From: Trogon surrucura
Taxonomy: Eukaryota > Chordata > Aves > Trogoniformes > Trogonidae
Length of the DNA: 64,000 bases
Assembly: GCA_020746105.1 (NCBI GenBank)
Contig: CM036658.1
Coordinates: 11,516,689 to 11,580,688 of the forward strand
Reading direction: 5' to 3'
Part shown: piece after piece, positions 24,752-40,961 of the stretch
Layout: each line of letters opens with the position of its first letter
Position numbering within the stretch: the stretch's first letter is position 1
Translations under genes and position numbers: made by a program
The notes under the pieces: generated by a model
Told to the model about the DNA's origin: nothing
Seen by the model: only the letters and a program-made list of their open reading frames with translations
Databases searched by the model: none

Positions 24752-25738
24752 TGTCATGGTTCAAGCTGACTGCGGCAAAAAACCATGTGATCTTCAGCTC
24801 ACTCCTCTCTCCACTCCCATTTCCACAGTGATGTGGAGGGAGACAATTCAACCAAAAGGCTCAAGGGTTTCAGATTAAGGATAGCGAGGGCAATAACCTA
24901 TCATTTATGGTGAGGGCTAAAGAACCAGTGACTTGGGGAGAAAAACGTACGTTTAATTCATCACACCATTTACAAAGTAGGATAGTAAGAGGAAGACATC
25001 AATAAATATGATCAGATCTTAAATACACTTCGCCCCCACCCCTCGTATCTTCCCAGCTCCCTCCTCCCTGCCACCACCATCAGTTCAGTGGGAGCAGGGG
25101 CTGGCGGGTGCAGTCCACCTGGCCACTACTCATCGTCCATGGCAGCTCCTCCTTGAGAAAGAGGGCTCCTCGCAGTCTCTCCTTGACGCCATGCGGTGTC
25201 CACCTCACAGGAGGCAATCCTCTTCCTCCTCCTGAGTCCCTCGGGGCCACAGGTAGCTTCAGGCATGTCCCTCGCTGACGGCTCCCTCTCTCCCCTCTCA
25301 CATGGGGCTCTGCACATACCAACACATGCTGGACAGTCTCGCCACCATCAGTCCCTCAGCTGGCAGGCAATCACCTTCCTGCCATCTCAGCCTCCATGGG
25401 ATGCAGGGAAAGGTCCTTCTCTGGCAGCCTTCTCCCTCTCCTTCTCCTCTGAGCTTCTTCGTCCCCTCTTTCATCTCAGGACCACGTTCCTTTGATCTCC
25501 TCTCAAGCCCCCCTCCTCCAACAGCAAATCTCCCCAACATTAAAGACAATACAGCTCAAAACAAGAGGAAAGGAACAACGGGGTCAATTCTTAAATATCT
25601 TGATGGCAGAGGCACTGATCGGCCTGGCCCTGGCCAGAGGTGGGTCCAACTCCTACCTAGGGGTGGGGAAGGCTCTCAAATCTTCATCCGCAGAAAGAAT
25701 GATGACAGAACTCTGTATTTAAATCCATACCAAATACA
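24752..25738 (-). mobile_element. GC-rich ERV-type LTR, diverged (antisense)
   Basis: It starts TGTCATGGTTCAAGC and shares ordered blocks with the well-bounded LTR at 50659-51832. These are GGCTCAAGGGTTT-type sequence near 24860, the CTTAAATAT box near 25591, and TGGCCAGAGGTGGGTCC near 25630. A possible right end is ACCAAATACA at 25729-25738, which mirrors ACCAAAACA in the other copy, but no target duplication supports it. Open frames of up to 147 codons inside (for example 25302-25745) are LTR sequence read by chance. Confidence 0.72.
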
Positions 25739-27744
25739 GTCATAATCAGATAAAAGATTAACACAGTGCTCTTGAGAGAAATGCAGTCTGGTCCACAGAA
25801 ATTAGTTCCAATGCACAAGAAAATAACAAGCAAAAAGGAAAAAAACAAGACAACTGTAACCTAAGTCAGGATGGCTTGTCCAAATTTGCAACAGTTACTG
25901 TCATGGGATTTTCAAAAAATGTGTGGTTACATGTGGTCAGTTTGGCTCAACAAGACAGGACAACTCAGTATCTAAAAGAAAGCAAAGCTTCATACCTAGG
26001 AGGTTAGTTCAAACTCAGCAACTGACATTTTGAAAACTGACATAAAACGTCACATGCATAGTTTTAGCTGGCCTTCCCAGAAAGTCACCAGCAGGTTACT
26101 TGGGCGTCTGTGCAGTTTTAAATCCCAGAACCAGAACAGTCTACGTAGAGTCACTGGTCTTAAAAGAAACACTCTCTTGTAGCTCCTTTAAAGCCTTCCA
26201 CGGCTCTTCCAAACACATCCCTGTCATTCATTCCTGAGGGCACTGAAGTTTTTGCCTAGTTAATTATTAAGCAATATGCAACAGATACAAACAAAATCTA
26301 AACAGAGGGTTTGAATATAACTGTGTTCTTGTTAGTGTAACCATTGCTTCAATCTGGACAAAAATAATAAATTTAACATTTCATTCGCTTGAACACTTGA
26401 GTATTCTGTGTTGCTTTGTAAACTGAAGACATACTCTTCTAAAGTGGCCAGCTTACTTGGCATTTTTCAAACTGTTCTGAGGGCATTTTCAGACCAAGCT
26501 CAGCCTCTATGTGTGGTCCCCTCACAAAACCTGAGTCCTCTTCCCTCTCAGTCAATGATACTGTACTTTCTGTGTAAGCTCTGCCTCTTTTTCACTCCTT
26601 TATCACCATCCCTGTGGATGTCCCCTTTACTAGAAATGCTACATTAGCAAGCAGTATAGATCAATAAGAGGCAATCTATAAAGCTAATGTGAAAATCCAA
26701 ATCTCATTCCACACACATTTGAGCATTTTATCTTTTGTCCTTTTGCCAAGCTCTAGTCTGGACACATGAACCAAATGTCCATTTGTGGCTAGAGTATACT
26801 TGTCCTGTCCTGGCATACACACTGCAGTTCATTCAAGAATAGTCTACTGCACACAGCTCAAGATTACTCCAAAAAAGCAAACTAAAACATAATTAATTTT
26901 GAAAGAACAGCTCTCATTCAAACTAAATTGCTGAATTATACATATATCTTGATTATCCTGTTTATATCCTTACAATTAATAAATACATGACCTGTAAGCT
27001 TTCTCTACTAGTAATTCTCTGTGCCAAGCTGTTTTTCAGAACATGCTCATCTGAAACTGAGGCACAACTAAACTGATCAGTAAGCTCACCTCATGGCTAC
27101 CCTTGAAAAATTCCAAAGTTCTGTCCTCATTTGGAAGTCTTACCTTCCTGACACACGTACATCTACAAGTCAAATTTCAAGCAAAGCAACAAAAGCTTTA
27201 CAGGGTTACTTTCATACCAGGTTCAGTAGTGATGCAACTAACTTCACCAGTCATGCTTTATTTAATTCACAAATGTCGATCTTGGTATAAAGCGTACACA
27301 CAGAACAGAAATTAATAAAGTGAAAGCAGTAGACACACCACATGCCCTTTTCCACATTTGGGTACTCTTGGTTAATTATCCTTAAGTGCCTTTCATGAAC
27401 TTGTTTTGATAGCATGTTTCCATATCATAAACCTTTACCATTGCCCTACTGTACCTGCTAGTGATACCTCATTCTTGCAATAGATATTCAGCTTTCTGCT
27501 CAGTGATGCCATGTCTCTGGAGGTTGGATGGCCTTCATTCCACATTCAAAAAGCTTACAAGCTTTCTTCCCAAAAGACATGAAAGACTGGTAAACAGTTG
27601 CACCTACAGGTTTTGAATGCCCAGGCAAATTATCATCTAAAGAAGATGGTTAAGACTGAAACATACCATATACTTAAACTCAGAGAACACCATTTTAACT
27701 TGCAGAATTTGTTTCCATCAGTAAGGCACGCCAGACAGACATGA
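25739..27744. other. Unrecognised DNA downstream of HINT1
   Basis: AT-rich, short frames only. The HINT1 transcript is expected to end near its upper edge. Confidence 0.5.
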
Positions 27745-27761
27745 TTCCAACATGCTAAATC

Positions 27762-27767
27762 TTTATT
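27762..27767 (-). terminator. HINT1: HINT1 polyadenylation signal AATAAA
   Basis: AATAAA on the minus strand (TTTATT on plus), about 145 nt after the stop codon. A second TTTATT lies at 27789-27794. The 3'UTR would be short, ending near 27740-27750. The cleavage site is inferred. Confidence 0.65.
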
Positions 27768-27911
27768 GTGCGAATGTTGTTCAGAGTATTTATTACCTTT
27801 TTTAGACACATTTTAAAAAAAATACATTAACAGTGGCTAGATTGATGGGCAACATATCTAAACTATTCGGTGGTAATCTGTATGCATGCAGTTAATTTTT
27901 GTATAAAAATC

Positions 27912-32307
<4,396 letters not shown>

Positions 32308-32600
32308 GGCGGATCTCGCGGCGCGGCGGCCGCCGACTCGTCGCCCCGCGCTTCCTACCGCCGCCACGTCCGCCCCGCGCCGCTCATTGGTCCGACAGAC
32401 CACGCGCGCCTCGCGATTGGTAGCTTCGCCTGTCTTTTTTGCTCGTCCCACCGCCTCTCCCACGGTTGGCCCGCCCCAGGGCGATGCGTCTCCGGGAGGC
32501 GCGGAGGGATTCGAGTTGGGGGTGGTGGGAAGCTGCAGGCTGCGCGGAGGGATCAGCGCCGTGTAGTGCACAGCCCTGTAGGGAGTTGCGGGAAGGCCCC

Positions 32601-33357
32601 GCAGCTCTGTTGTTTATTTGCCACATCAGATCCAACCCAGATACTGTATGACTCTTCGGGACCGGGCCCTACCGCCATGTGTCAGGCTGCCGTTAGCTTT
32701 TTCTACCATACAACTTCACGGGAGAACTACAAACTGGCTGTGAATCCTGTTCCGCAGGCCCTGCGGCCTTGGCAGGTGTTCCCAGGATGAAAACTCTGTG
32801 GGCCCCAGCACAGACCACAGGGTGAACAGTCTGCACCGGTGTCTCAAGGCCTTTCGAGGCTTGGGCTGAGCCAGATAGGGAGCCTTGCTAAACGTCAGCA
32901 CCGCACCTGAAGGTTCAAGTCATAAAATACAATGGCTTTAGCTGGAGTTGCTGGTAGCATCTGGATGAAATCACAAGTGGTTTTATGTGTCAGCCCTAAT
33001 ACACGTAAGCCATTTCCTGTATAAAACGGACCAATCAACAAGACCAGGCAAGAACTCACAGAGGGCAACACAATATTACACGGTGACATATCTAGTCATA
33101 ACTGCTTTTTTTTTGTGTATACCACACCACTCGAATTGGAGAAATGAAAAAGAAAAAACAAAAACCTGAAAGTAACAGCAAAGCTTCATTATCTAAATTT
33201 CATGGTTAAAATACACTGAAGCGGATTTCTCTCAAGCTTTGCCTAGCAAGATTTTAATGTAGACATTGTTTTACCTTTGCCTCATGACAAAAATCTCACA
33301 AGAAAAATAATTCTGGAGAGGGGCAAGGAATAAATACTGTTAAGTGGTTTAAACCTA
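32601..33357. other. HINT1-LYRM7 spacer, unrecognised part
   Basis: CpG content falls off quickly past 32700. No gene or element is recognised. Confidence 0.5.
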
Positions 33358-33523
33358 AAATGGTTGTGGAGTCTCCTTCTCTGGAGACTTTTAAAACCTG
33401 CCTGGATGCATTCTTGTGTGGCTGCCCTAGGGGATCCTGCTCTGGCAGGGGGTTGGACTAGATGATCTCTAGAGGTCTTTTCCAGCCCCAAACATTCTGT
33501 GATTCTGTCACTCTGTGATTCAA
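33358..33523 (+). mobile_element. Short CR1 LINE 3' end
   Basis: It opens with GTTGTGGAGTCTCCTTCTC, the code for the last residues of CR1 ORF2. It continues through GGATCCTGCTCTGGCAGGG and TGGACTAGATGATCTCTAG to ATTCTGTGATTCTGT units. This is a heavily 5'-truncated copy of the young group. Confidence 0.93.
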
Positions 33524-35469
33524 TTACCTGAACTTGTTATCGAAAAAGCAAAATTTGTCATACCTGTCTGGTAATGACTCTGAAATTATATTAAACAAAG
33601 CTCTGACAAAGGACATGAAACACTGGAATGATACTTGGTTCCTCACTTGATGGTACTGCATCAAGGTATTTTGACATGTGTATGTCCTATGGATAGTATT
33701 GGAAGATGGCTAAAACAAGGATGGCATTGGTGCTTCACGGGCAAATTGCTTTGCTCTCTACTGTTGTCTAACCATGGTTACTAAGCAACAATAGGAATCA
33801 TTTCAATCACGTATTTTCTCTAGAATTAAACACATATTTTGTAAAGAACAGAAGAGTTCATATTACTAGCTAGACAGACTCAGAAACAGTTTAACATACA
33901 AATATATATTCAGAATCCATTTGTACATGGTAGTGTACTTCTAGTAGTTCCATGGGCTGCTGTGGAGTCAATACAGAAAGCATATTACTATGTCAAGAGA
34001 AGACATAAAGAGACAATTTAAGAAGTTCCCCTGAGAAGGCAAAAGCATTTCTTTCATACAGTTGACTTCAACATGTATTTTTTGTCTCACCAGGTATATG
34101 GCAAATTTTACGCTCTTTTGAATATAACAAGGCCTTTTCAAAGCTGCCGTAATTATTTCTGCAAACAGATCTATGAATAAGGATCATTTCTCCTACAAAT
34201 GGATCAAGTTTCTTTATGACATACGTGGTCCACAATAAGTGCATTTAGGATTCTGAAATACTGAAAATATTTAATAATAGTTTAGTGTTCCCACACTTCC
34301 ATTAGTATTGAATGTAATTGCAGTTAAAGAATGAAATAGACTGTATACTGAAGTTAGAGGCTCAGCAAAGCAGTAAAACTGATTACACTTAAAATCCTTA
34401 TGCTGCCTTTAGCTAATGTGGGATGAGGAGTTATTGAAGTGTAAGCTTGTTTGTTTAGTTTTATAGAGAATGGCAATTTGAGTTTTAAAGCACCAGGCCC
34501 AGCCCTGGGATGGCTGAGTCCAGGCTGGTCTGGTCCATCAGGCTGTGGGCAAGGCAGACCTGTGGGGAGCTTGATGTGAGCAGCCAAAAAGGTGACCCAG
34601 CTAGAAAGGGAAGATGACTGAAGAGAAGAAAACATGTGCAGAAAAACACTAGCAGAGAAAATGCCTGTCAGCCTGAGAACCAGAAGCATCCCTAACAAGT
34701 GCTGCTGGCCTCTAGAGCTGGTTACCTAGAAGCCAGAGACATCCTGAGATACCACTGATTAGCACAGAAACCAGGAACTGTAAAAGCAACTTCTCATCTG
34801 AGAAGATAAAAAAGAGCCTGGGAAAGAGGAACACACTCGAAGAAAGTAAGAAATTTTAATTGCCATTCGCTATTCTAACTGCAAGAAGCAGGAAAACAGC
34901 TTGGCAAAATAAAAATTGGTCTGAAAGAGCAGCAAACATCACCTGTCAGCTGTTGCATCTGGAAAAAGAAAAAAATAACAGCACCTGTTCGTTGTTCACA
35001 GTGGTGGTGTCCTATGCCCTCTTATGTCTTTATAAGTTACTTAATCTTTTTTCAAAATGGAGCCTCTCTCTTAAAAATGTCCCATGCTGCATGTACTTCT
35101 CCTTTCTTAACAGCGCGAATTCTCTTTAGATTTCCACTGAGGACACCCAGCTGGCTCCAGATCATCATCCTGGTGAGACTCTGTTACTTCATGGTCGGGG
35201 CCGGCTCAGTCTGTTCTCTCACCTCTGGGATGGTCAGGTTCCCCTCTGGGATTGGTGTGTCCTCCCCTGCAGGAGAGTTTGGCCCCTCGTGAAATCGAAT
35301 TCACTTAAAGTGGCATTATATATCCGCCTAAGTGATCTGTCACATTGTTGGTAAGTTGCTTCACTAACGGTAAGTTTGTAGCAATAGTGAAGAACCATGT
35401 CTGGGTTTCTTCCAAAGTTAGGCTGATATTCATATCTACCAGGCATAAAACCAGGGTAATTGTTTCAGG
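33524..35469. other. HINT1-LYRM7 spacer, unrecognised
   Basis: AT-rich until about 34480, then mixed. Around 35200-35260 a CCTCTGGGAT unit occurs twice. No gene or named repeat is seen. Confidence 0.5.
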
Positions 35470-36380
35470 TTAGCGGCTGGCAGTGCTGCGCGGCACCGGG
35501 CACGCCCTGGGGCAGCCCCTCAACCGCGTCGCCGCTCACCTCCGCAGGCCCAGGCCGGCGCCGGGCCGCACGGCACGACCTCCTGGGCCGCAGAGCAGCC
35601 CTGACAGCTCTGTCTGACTGAGGAGCTGCCGGGCAGGGTCCCGCGGGGAAGCGGCCAGACACCTTCGGCGGCGGGCAGGGTAAAGGCTGCCCGGAACGAC
35701 GGGCGGCGGGAGTCGTGCTCGGCGGAGCAGCGTTGGGTCGGACATCCGGCAGCACCGCCACGGGTGGGGGAAGGGGTGGGGGTGGGGCCCTGTGGTGTCG
35801 TCACTTCCGTCTCCGCAGTGTGCCCGCCGCAGCCCCGGACCGGAAAAGGACGGCGGTCGCCATGGCGAGCCGCGGGCGGGTGAGCGAAGGGCGCATGCGC
35901 GGCGGCAGGGCCGTGGCAGGAAGAGGGTGGTGGCAGCTGCCGCGGCTCCACGAGGGGGTGTTCGGGCTCTCTCGGTGGGGCTTCAGCCTGACCGGCTCTC
36001 CCGAGGCTGGCGGTGGGGCCTCCTGGCTACTCGGGGGTCACCTCGAGTGACTTGGAGCCGGTCGGGGAAGGGAAGGGCAGGGCCTGCGGAGGGTCGGCCC
36101 CGTTGGAGGCGGTGGCGGAGGAGTCTGCTGGCGCTGCCACGCCCTCCGCCGCCGCGGGGCCCACTCTGCCCTTCGCGGTTCGGCCCGCGCCCTGCGGGAG
36201 GCCGGGAGTCACTTGTGCTCTGGGGGAAGGCCGCCGCCGGAGGGTTGTTGCCGCCGTGCGCCCGTCGCGCCGCGGGGTTTTGTCTTTCGTGCGCCCGGCG
36301 TGCTTGGGGTCTGTGCGGGTGCAGGCAGCACCGGAGAAACGTGTTGTGGTTCCCCTCGAAATTGCGACCTTAGGCTGTAA
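35470..36380 (+). promoter_or_regulatory. LYRM7: LYRM7 CpG-rich promoter with ETS and NRF-1-type sites
   Basis: A GC/CpG-dense block flanks exon 1. Upstream of the ATG are two ETS/GABP-type cores: ACTTCCG at 35803-35809 and CCGGAA at 35840-35845. Twelve bases into intron 1 is the perfect palindrome GCGCATGCGC at 35891-35900, the NRF-1 core. NRF-1 and GABP (NRF-2) are established regulators of nuclear genes for respiration, which suits a complex III assembly factor. Binding is inferred. Open frames of 100-190 codons here are composition artefacts. Confidence 0.7.
35862..35879 (+). CDS. LYRM7: LYRM7 coding exon 1 (MASRGR)
   Basis: Six codons followed by GTGAGC at 35880. The very short first coding exon corresponds to the human exon that ends before VLQLF. 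It was chosen because the ATG has a good Kozak context, lies in the CpG-rich promoter, and a phase-0 splice joins exon 2 exactly. Confidence 0.83.
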
Positions 36381-39300
36381 ACAGTAACTAGGCCCTAATT
36401 ACATACTTAAGGGAGTTTTTCCTTGTGTGTCACTGGAGGGTAGGAACTTTTTTTCCTAGCAATTCCAGAGCATCAGCAGACAGTGGCATTCAGGGCAAGG
36501 ACACAAAAATAGGTAACAGAAAACAGGGGTTTGCATTGAAAGGTCGTTGTGGAAAAAGGAAACAAGTTGAGAGATGACAGTCAAGTAGAAGTCAAAATGT
36601 CTAAAACATTAATTGTGATGGAAAGATGAAGAAAAGCAAAGACAAGAAGTATCCATACCTTTAACCTTTACAATATGGAGTACTTTTGGTGTGGGAGTTG
36701 AGCCTCTGTTTCAAGTATTCTGAGGCCTAGTGTTGGGGATACTAATTCACCGAGGTTTAGGGGAGTTCTGAGTTTCATTAGGTGGCTGTGAAGCCCTCCC
36801 CAGCCCTGTGCATTAGCACATCTTGCTTCAAAGTCGTGTAATATAACTACTCTCTGGTTGATGTGGTGAAGAACTTTCCAGGAGGAGTTTGCTGAAATAA
36901 GCAAATAGCAGAGGAAGATGCCTGAAAATGCTTGATCAAAGAATTTAGAATAACCATAAAACACTTCCAGATTTCACCATTAATATCTCTGACTCAAAAT
37001 CGTTTGTAATATTAGCTTTACTGTTTACCAAGATGGTGAAAATGTTATGAGGTAGAAATATTTCAGAATTTCCTGCCTAAGCAATTTAGTCAAACCTCTT
37101 AAAATATATCTACAGAACAAGAAATTTATTTGCTGGCTTTTAGTTCTGTCAGTTTACTTGCTACAGATTCAGCCAGCTAGGGAATGCTGCAATTAAAGGG
37201 AATATGTTTCTGTTCAGTTGCTAATTATTAAGGATACAGAAGCTGAAAAAGAGTTAGGAGGGTCAATGTTCTCTTTTGTATGTCTCTGCTCAGAATGATT
37301 TAACTGACTGTCAAACCACATACCAATTCTTGTAAACATGACAAAGGGTTTTTTACTTAAATATTTATGAGACTCTTAGGAAACTGAGAATATACTAGTC
37401 TGTCCTCTTTCCAGAAAGATGTGTAATGCAGTAGCATATACTCAGCAAGATGATAAATCGTAAATTACAATAGAAAATGTAACATGGTCTAATCCATGTT
37501 GTGAGGCAAGGTTTAAATTTATTCACATTTATAAGTTGTCCCTTAATAGCACTAAAGTTGTGGTAGTATGTTTAAGAAGTAGTACTGAATGGGAAAGATT
37601 CCTTTTCTTACTGTTTTATATCTTCTTCCTTTTCCTAAAAAATGCCTTACACAATTCTGAATGAATTATCTCATGGTACAGCCAAGTGACCAGCTGAGTG
37701 GAGGGTGAGAACTTAGAATGAAAAATCTAAAAATGTGTTGACATTTGTTGGAAGTAAGAGCTTTCAGAGAAGCTTGTGGTCTCTGTTACTGACACATATA
37801 AAGCAGAGGCAACACCTTTTTCAGGGTGCCGCCAGAATATTCTTATTGGCCTTTTAGTTTTAAAGGACAGTCTTGTTTGCATCTCCAGCTCACAGGTACA
37901 GGGCATGATGGTAAATATGGTTGGTTGTCAGTTACAGCCCTGTATTTCTTCTGTGTCCTGAGAAATCTTTTAATATAAATTTTGATAAAACAATTTAAGA
38001 TTTTAATGAAAAACCTGGAATTGTGCCTTCTAGAGATGCAAAAACACTAGAAACTATTAGAAATAACTTCAAAAGGTATTTCTTTATCAAGATTTTTATT
38101 TTTATTTGGTGATTGTCAGAGATTCCTGTCGATCTCTGACGAATACTGAAAAAGTCGGCTAAAGACTTGAGCATTTAATTCATTCATTAGTCTGTATGAA
38201 TAAACAGCCAAAGCCCCATGACTGTGAGCTGTGATTCTCAGAGGTTTTGCTTTAAGTACATAGTGAGATGTGTCATCTACATTTTAAATCCTAATTTTCT
38301 GAGTATTTGCTTTCACTGAAGTTTTTATTTGCTGATCTGGCAGTTATATTTAGGAAAGGACTTTGTTTAATGTTGGTTTTGCCACGTCACTGGTAGAAGA
38401 TTATGCCCAGGTATTATACAGATACATAAAAAATAATTGTTGAAGTAGTTAATATAAAGTTTGAGATGATTTTGAAATTCACTTTTCTCCCATTCCCTTG
38501 CAAGTGTCAGAATAGCCATTTATATCTATATTTTTCTTTTTTTTTTTGTGGTAATCAAATAATATCCAGTGATGTACCCCTTCCTAGTCCCTTCAGATTA
38601 TTTACGTTCTGTGGGGTTTATTTAATGTTGGCACAATAAATATGATTGCATCTATGTATTTTCAGGATTATACTCCTGTCATGTTATGCCCAGTGATTAT
38701 TTAGGAGTATTGCTAGTACTCTCTAGCATCTTAGATTGATTTAAAACATTTAGAACTGTGTAGGATTTTGATTTCCTCATGTCTGCATTGGCTGCAAGTT
38801 GCTTGATCAAGAATTGAGGAAAAGTATCTTAAGATACTCAACATGGAAGATAAACCAGAACACTCTTAATTGCAACATGTACATTTTAACTAAGAATCCT
38901 GACAGCAAACAAGCTGATTCTATTGATGTTGTATTGACAGGTTTTGAAGCTTTTTAAATTATTACACAGAACTCGACAAGAAGTTTTTAAAAATGATACC
39001 AGAGCCCTTGAAGGTACGATATTTTCTTTTGTGTGGTGCATGCTTAGCTGTCTTTCTGTGTAACTTTCTTTCCCAAATATGCAGAAAGAGAACTACTAGC
39101 ATAATTTTCCTTTAAATTATTCCTTTCAACGTTTTATAAATAGTCACTGGGACAAGTTGTATGTCTGTAGCCAGACATCTAATTTGAAACAGAAAACTGA
39201 TTGTTAGACTCAAGCTGTATTTTATAAGGTAAACATCTCTTTTTGGAACCTTGGTCATCTTCCTGGGATTTTTTTTTTTTAACTTCCATTCCAGACAAAA

Positions 39301-40927
39301 CATATTTAACTGTACTAAACATTTGAGTTGATTCTCTTTGTGTATAGTTGCTCCTCAGGGGATAAATACTACTTTTATAGTAAAGCAACTTCTAGTAGTG
39401 GCTTCTGTTAGTTGTTTTTAAAGATCAGCATTCTAGGTATGTAGTCATATTTTATTCTTGCGCCAGTCAACGTAAAATATGACATCACCTGTATTCCATG
39501 AAAATCTTATATTAAAATACTTCAGGCAGAATGCACCAGGAAGGTGCTCTCCTGGAGGAAAGACATGAAGGACTTAAGATTCTGAGCTTTGAGGTAGTGA
39601 CAAAGACAGATTTTTGTTGTTCACACAATAATGATTTTTTTATTATTATTTTATTTAGCTGCAAGACAAAGGATAAATGAAGGATTCAAAAATAATCAAA
39701 ATGAAACATGTGAAGAGAAGATAAATGAGGTACTTCTTGCTTTCCTTGCTTTTTCCACTTTGCATAAAAATAATTCTGTAGGAGCTTTTTTTACTGAAAG
39801 GATTTCTAAACCAATGTAAATCCTTATTGAGACATTGTGAGAGCCAAGTGAGTTTGAAAAGGTTTTACATGGACCTTTGTTTATAAATATATTGACACCT
39901 CCGTTGGTATTTGTAGTATATTACAGAATTTTGCATGTGCAAAAATACCTAAGAGGAAGTGTCTTCTAATAATTCAATCTGCTTACTTTGAAGCTTATAA
40001 TAAAAACATGGAAAAAATGTTTCATGTTGCTATTTTCATCTAAGTATTTTGTATACTTTGCTCGTAATGTCTATCTGAGCTGTGGTCACTTAAATTTGCC
40101 TTTTATTTGTTGTATAGACAAGTACAGAAAGATACAGAGAAATTAAATAATCTCAGTTACTGGCAGACATGAGAAGTCATTTTGATTCCTGATCAGAAAT
40201 GAGGCAGCATTTTTTTTATGGAAAGCCAGAACAGCCCAATGATCATAACTATTGTAATATAGAGATATTACACTGCTGGGGCTTTTTGGCTTCTTCTTTC
40301 TTCATAATGCATTAAAAGGAGTAGAAAATTTTGTCAACTCACTATGTGAGTTACCTTTGAGCAGTCACTATCTTAACACATTTAGTGAGTCATTTGTCTA
40401 AAACTTATTGAGGCCTGAAGTGCAACTTAAGTATTTTAGTTATTTTTAATTCAGTCCTTACAGACTGATAATTTAGTCCTTTTCATTCAGTCTTTTAGCA
40501 GACTGTATTCACATTGTCGTTGGGCCCTAGATGGAAGAAAGTACCTCCATCTGTCCTTTGCAGCAGTGAATCTAAATCTTTGCATATCAGCCACTGAACA
40601 GTAACATAAGTAGTTCTGAGCATTTAGTTAGGGCTTTAAACATTTCCACTTGTTTTAAGGCACCTGTAGTAATACTTCTGTGTTTGTGTTCCTGGTATCT
40701 GGTCTGTTAAATTATATGCCCTTTTTGTTACAGAAGTATGGGAAAAATACTTGCAGTAATTTTTAAATCTATACTTGTTGGAAATGACAACCTACAAAAT
40801 ACACATGTAACTTTTTAATGTGAATTAATTGTTATCTTGATTAAATATGTCAGTGGAAAAAATTCCAGACTTCATGACAGCTACAGAATCCTAGAACATC
40901 ATAGAAGCTGTCATTTACTGTATCTAC

Positions 40928-40961
<34 letters not shown>

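Noticed and set aside
25302..25745. 147-codon frame
   Set aside because: Within the GC-rich LTR; Ser/Pro-rich chance frame.
35792..36373. 193-codon frame over LYRM7 exon 1
   Set aside because: GC-island artefact; the true LYRM7 frame uses the ATG at 35862 and splices after 18 bases.
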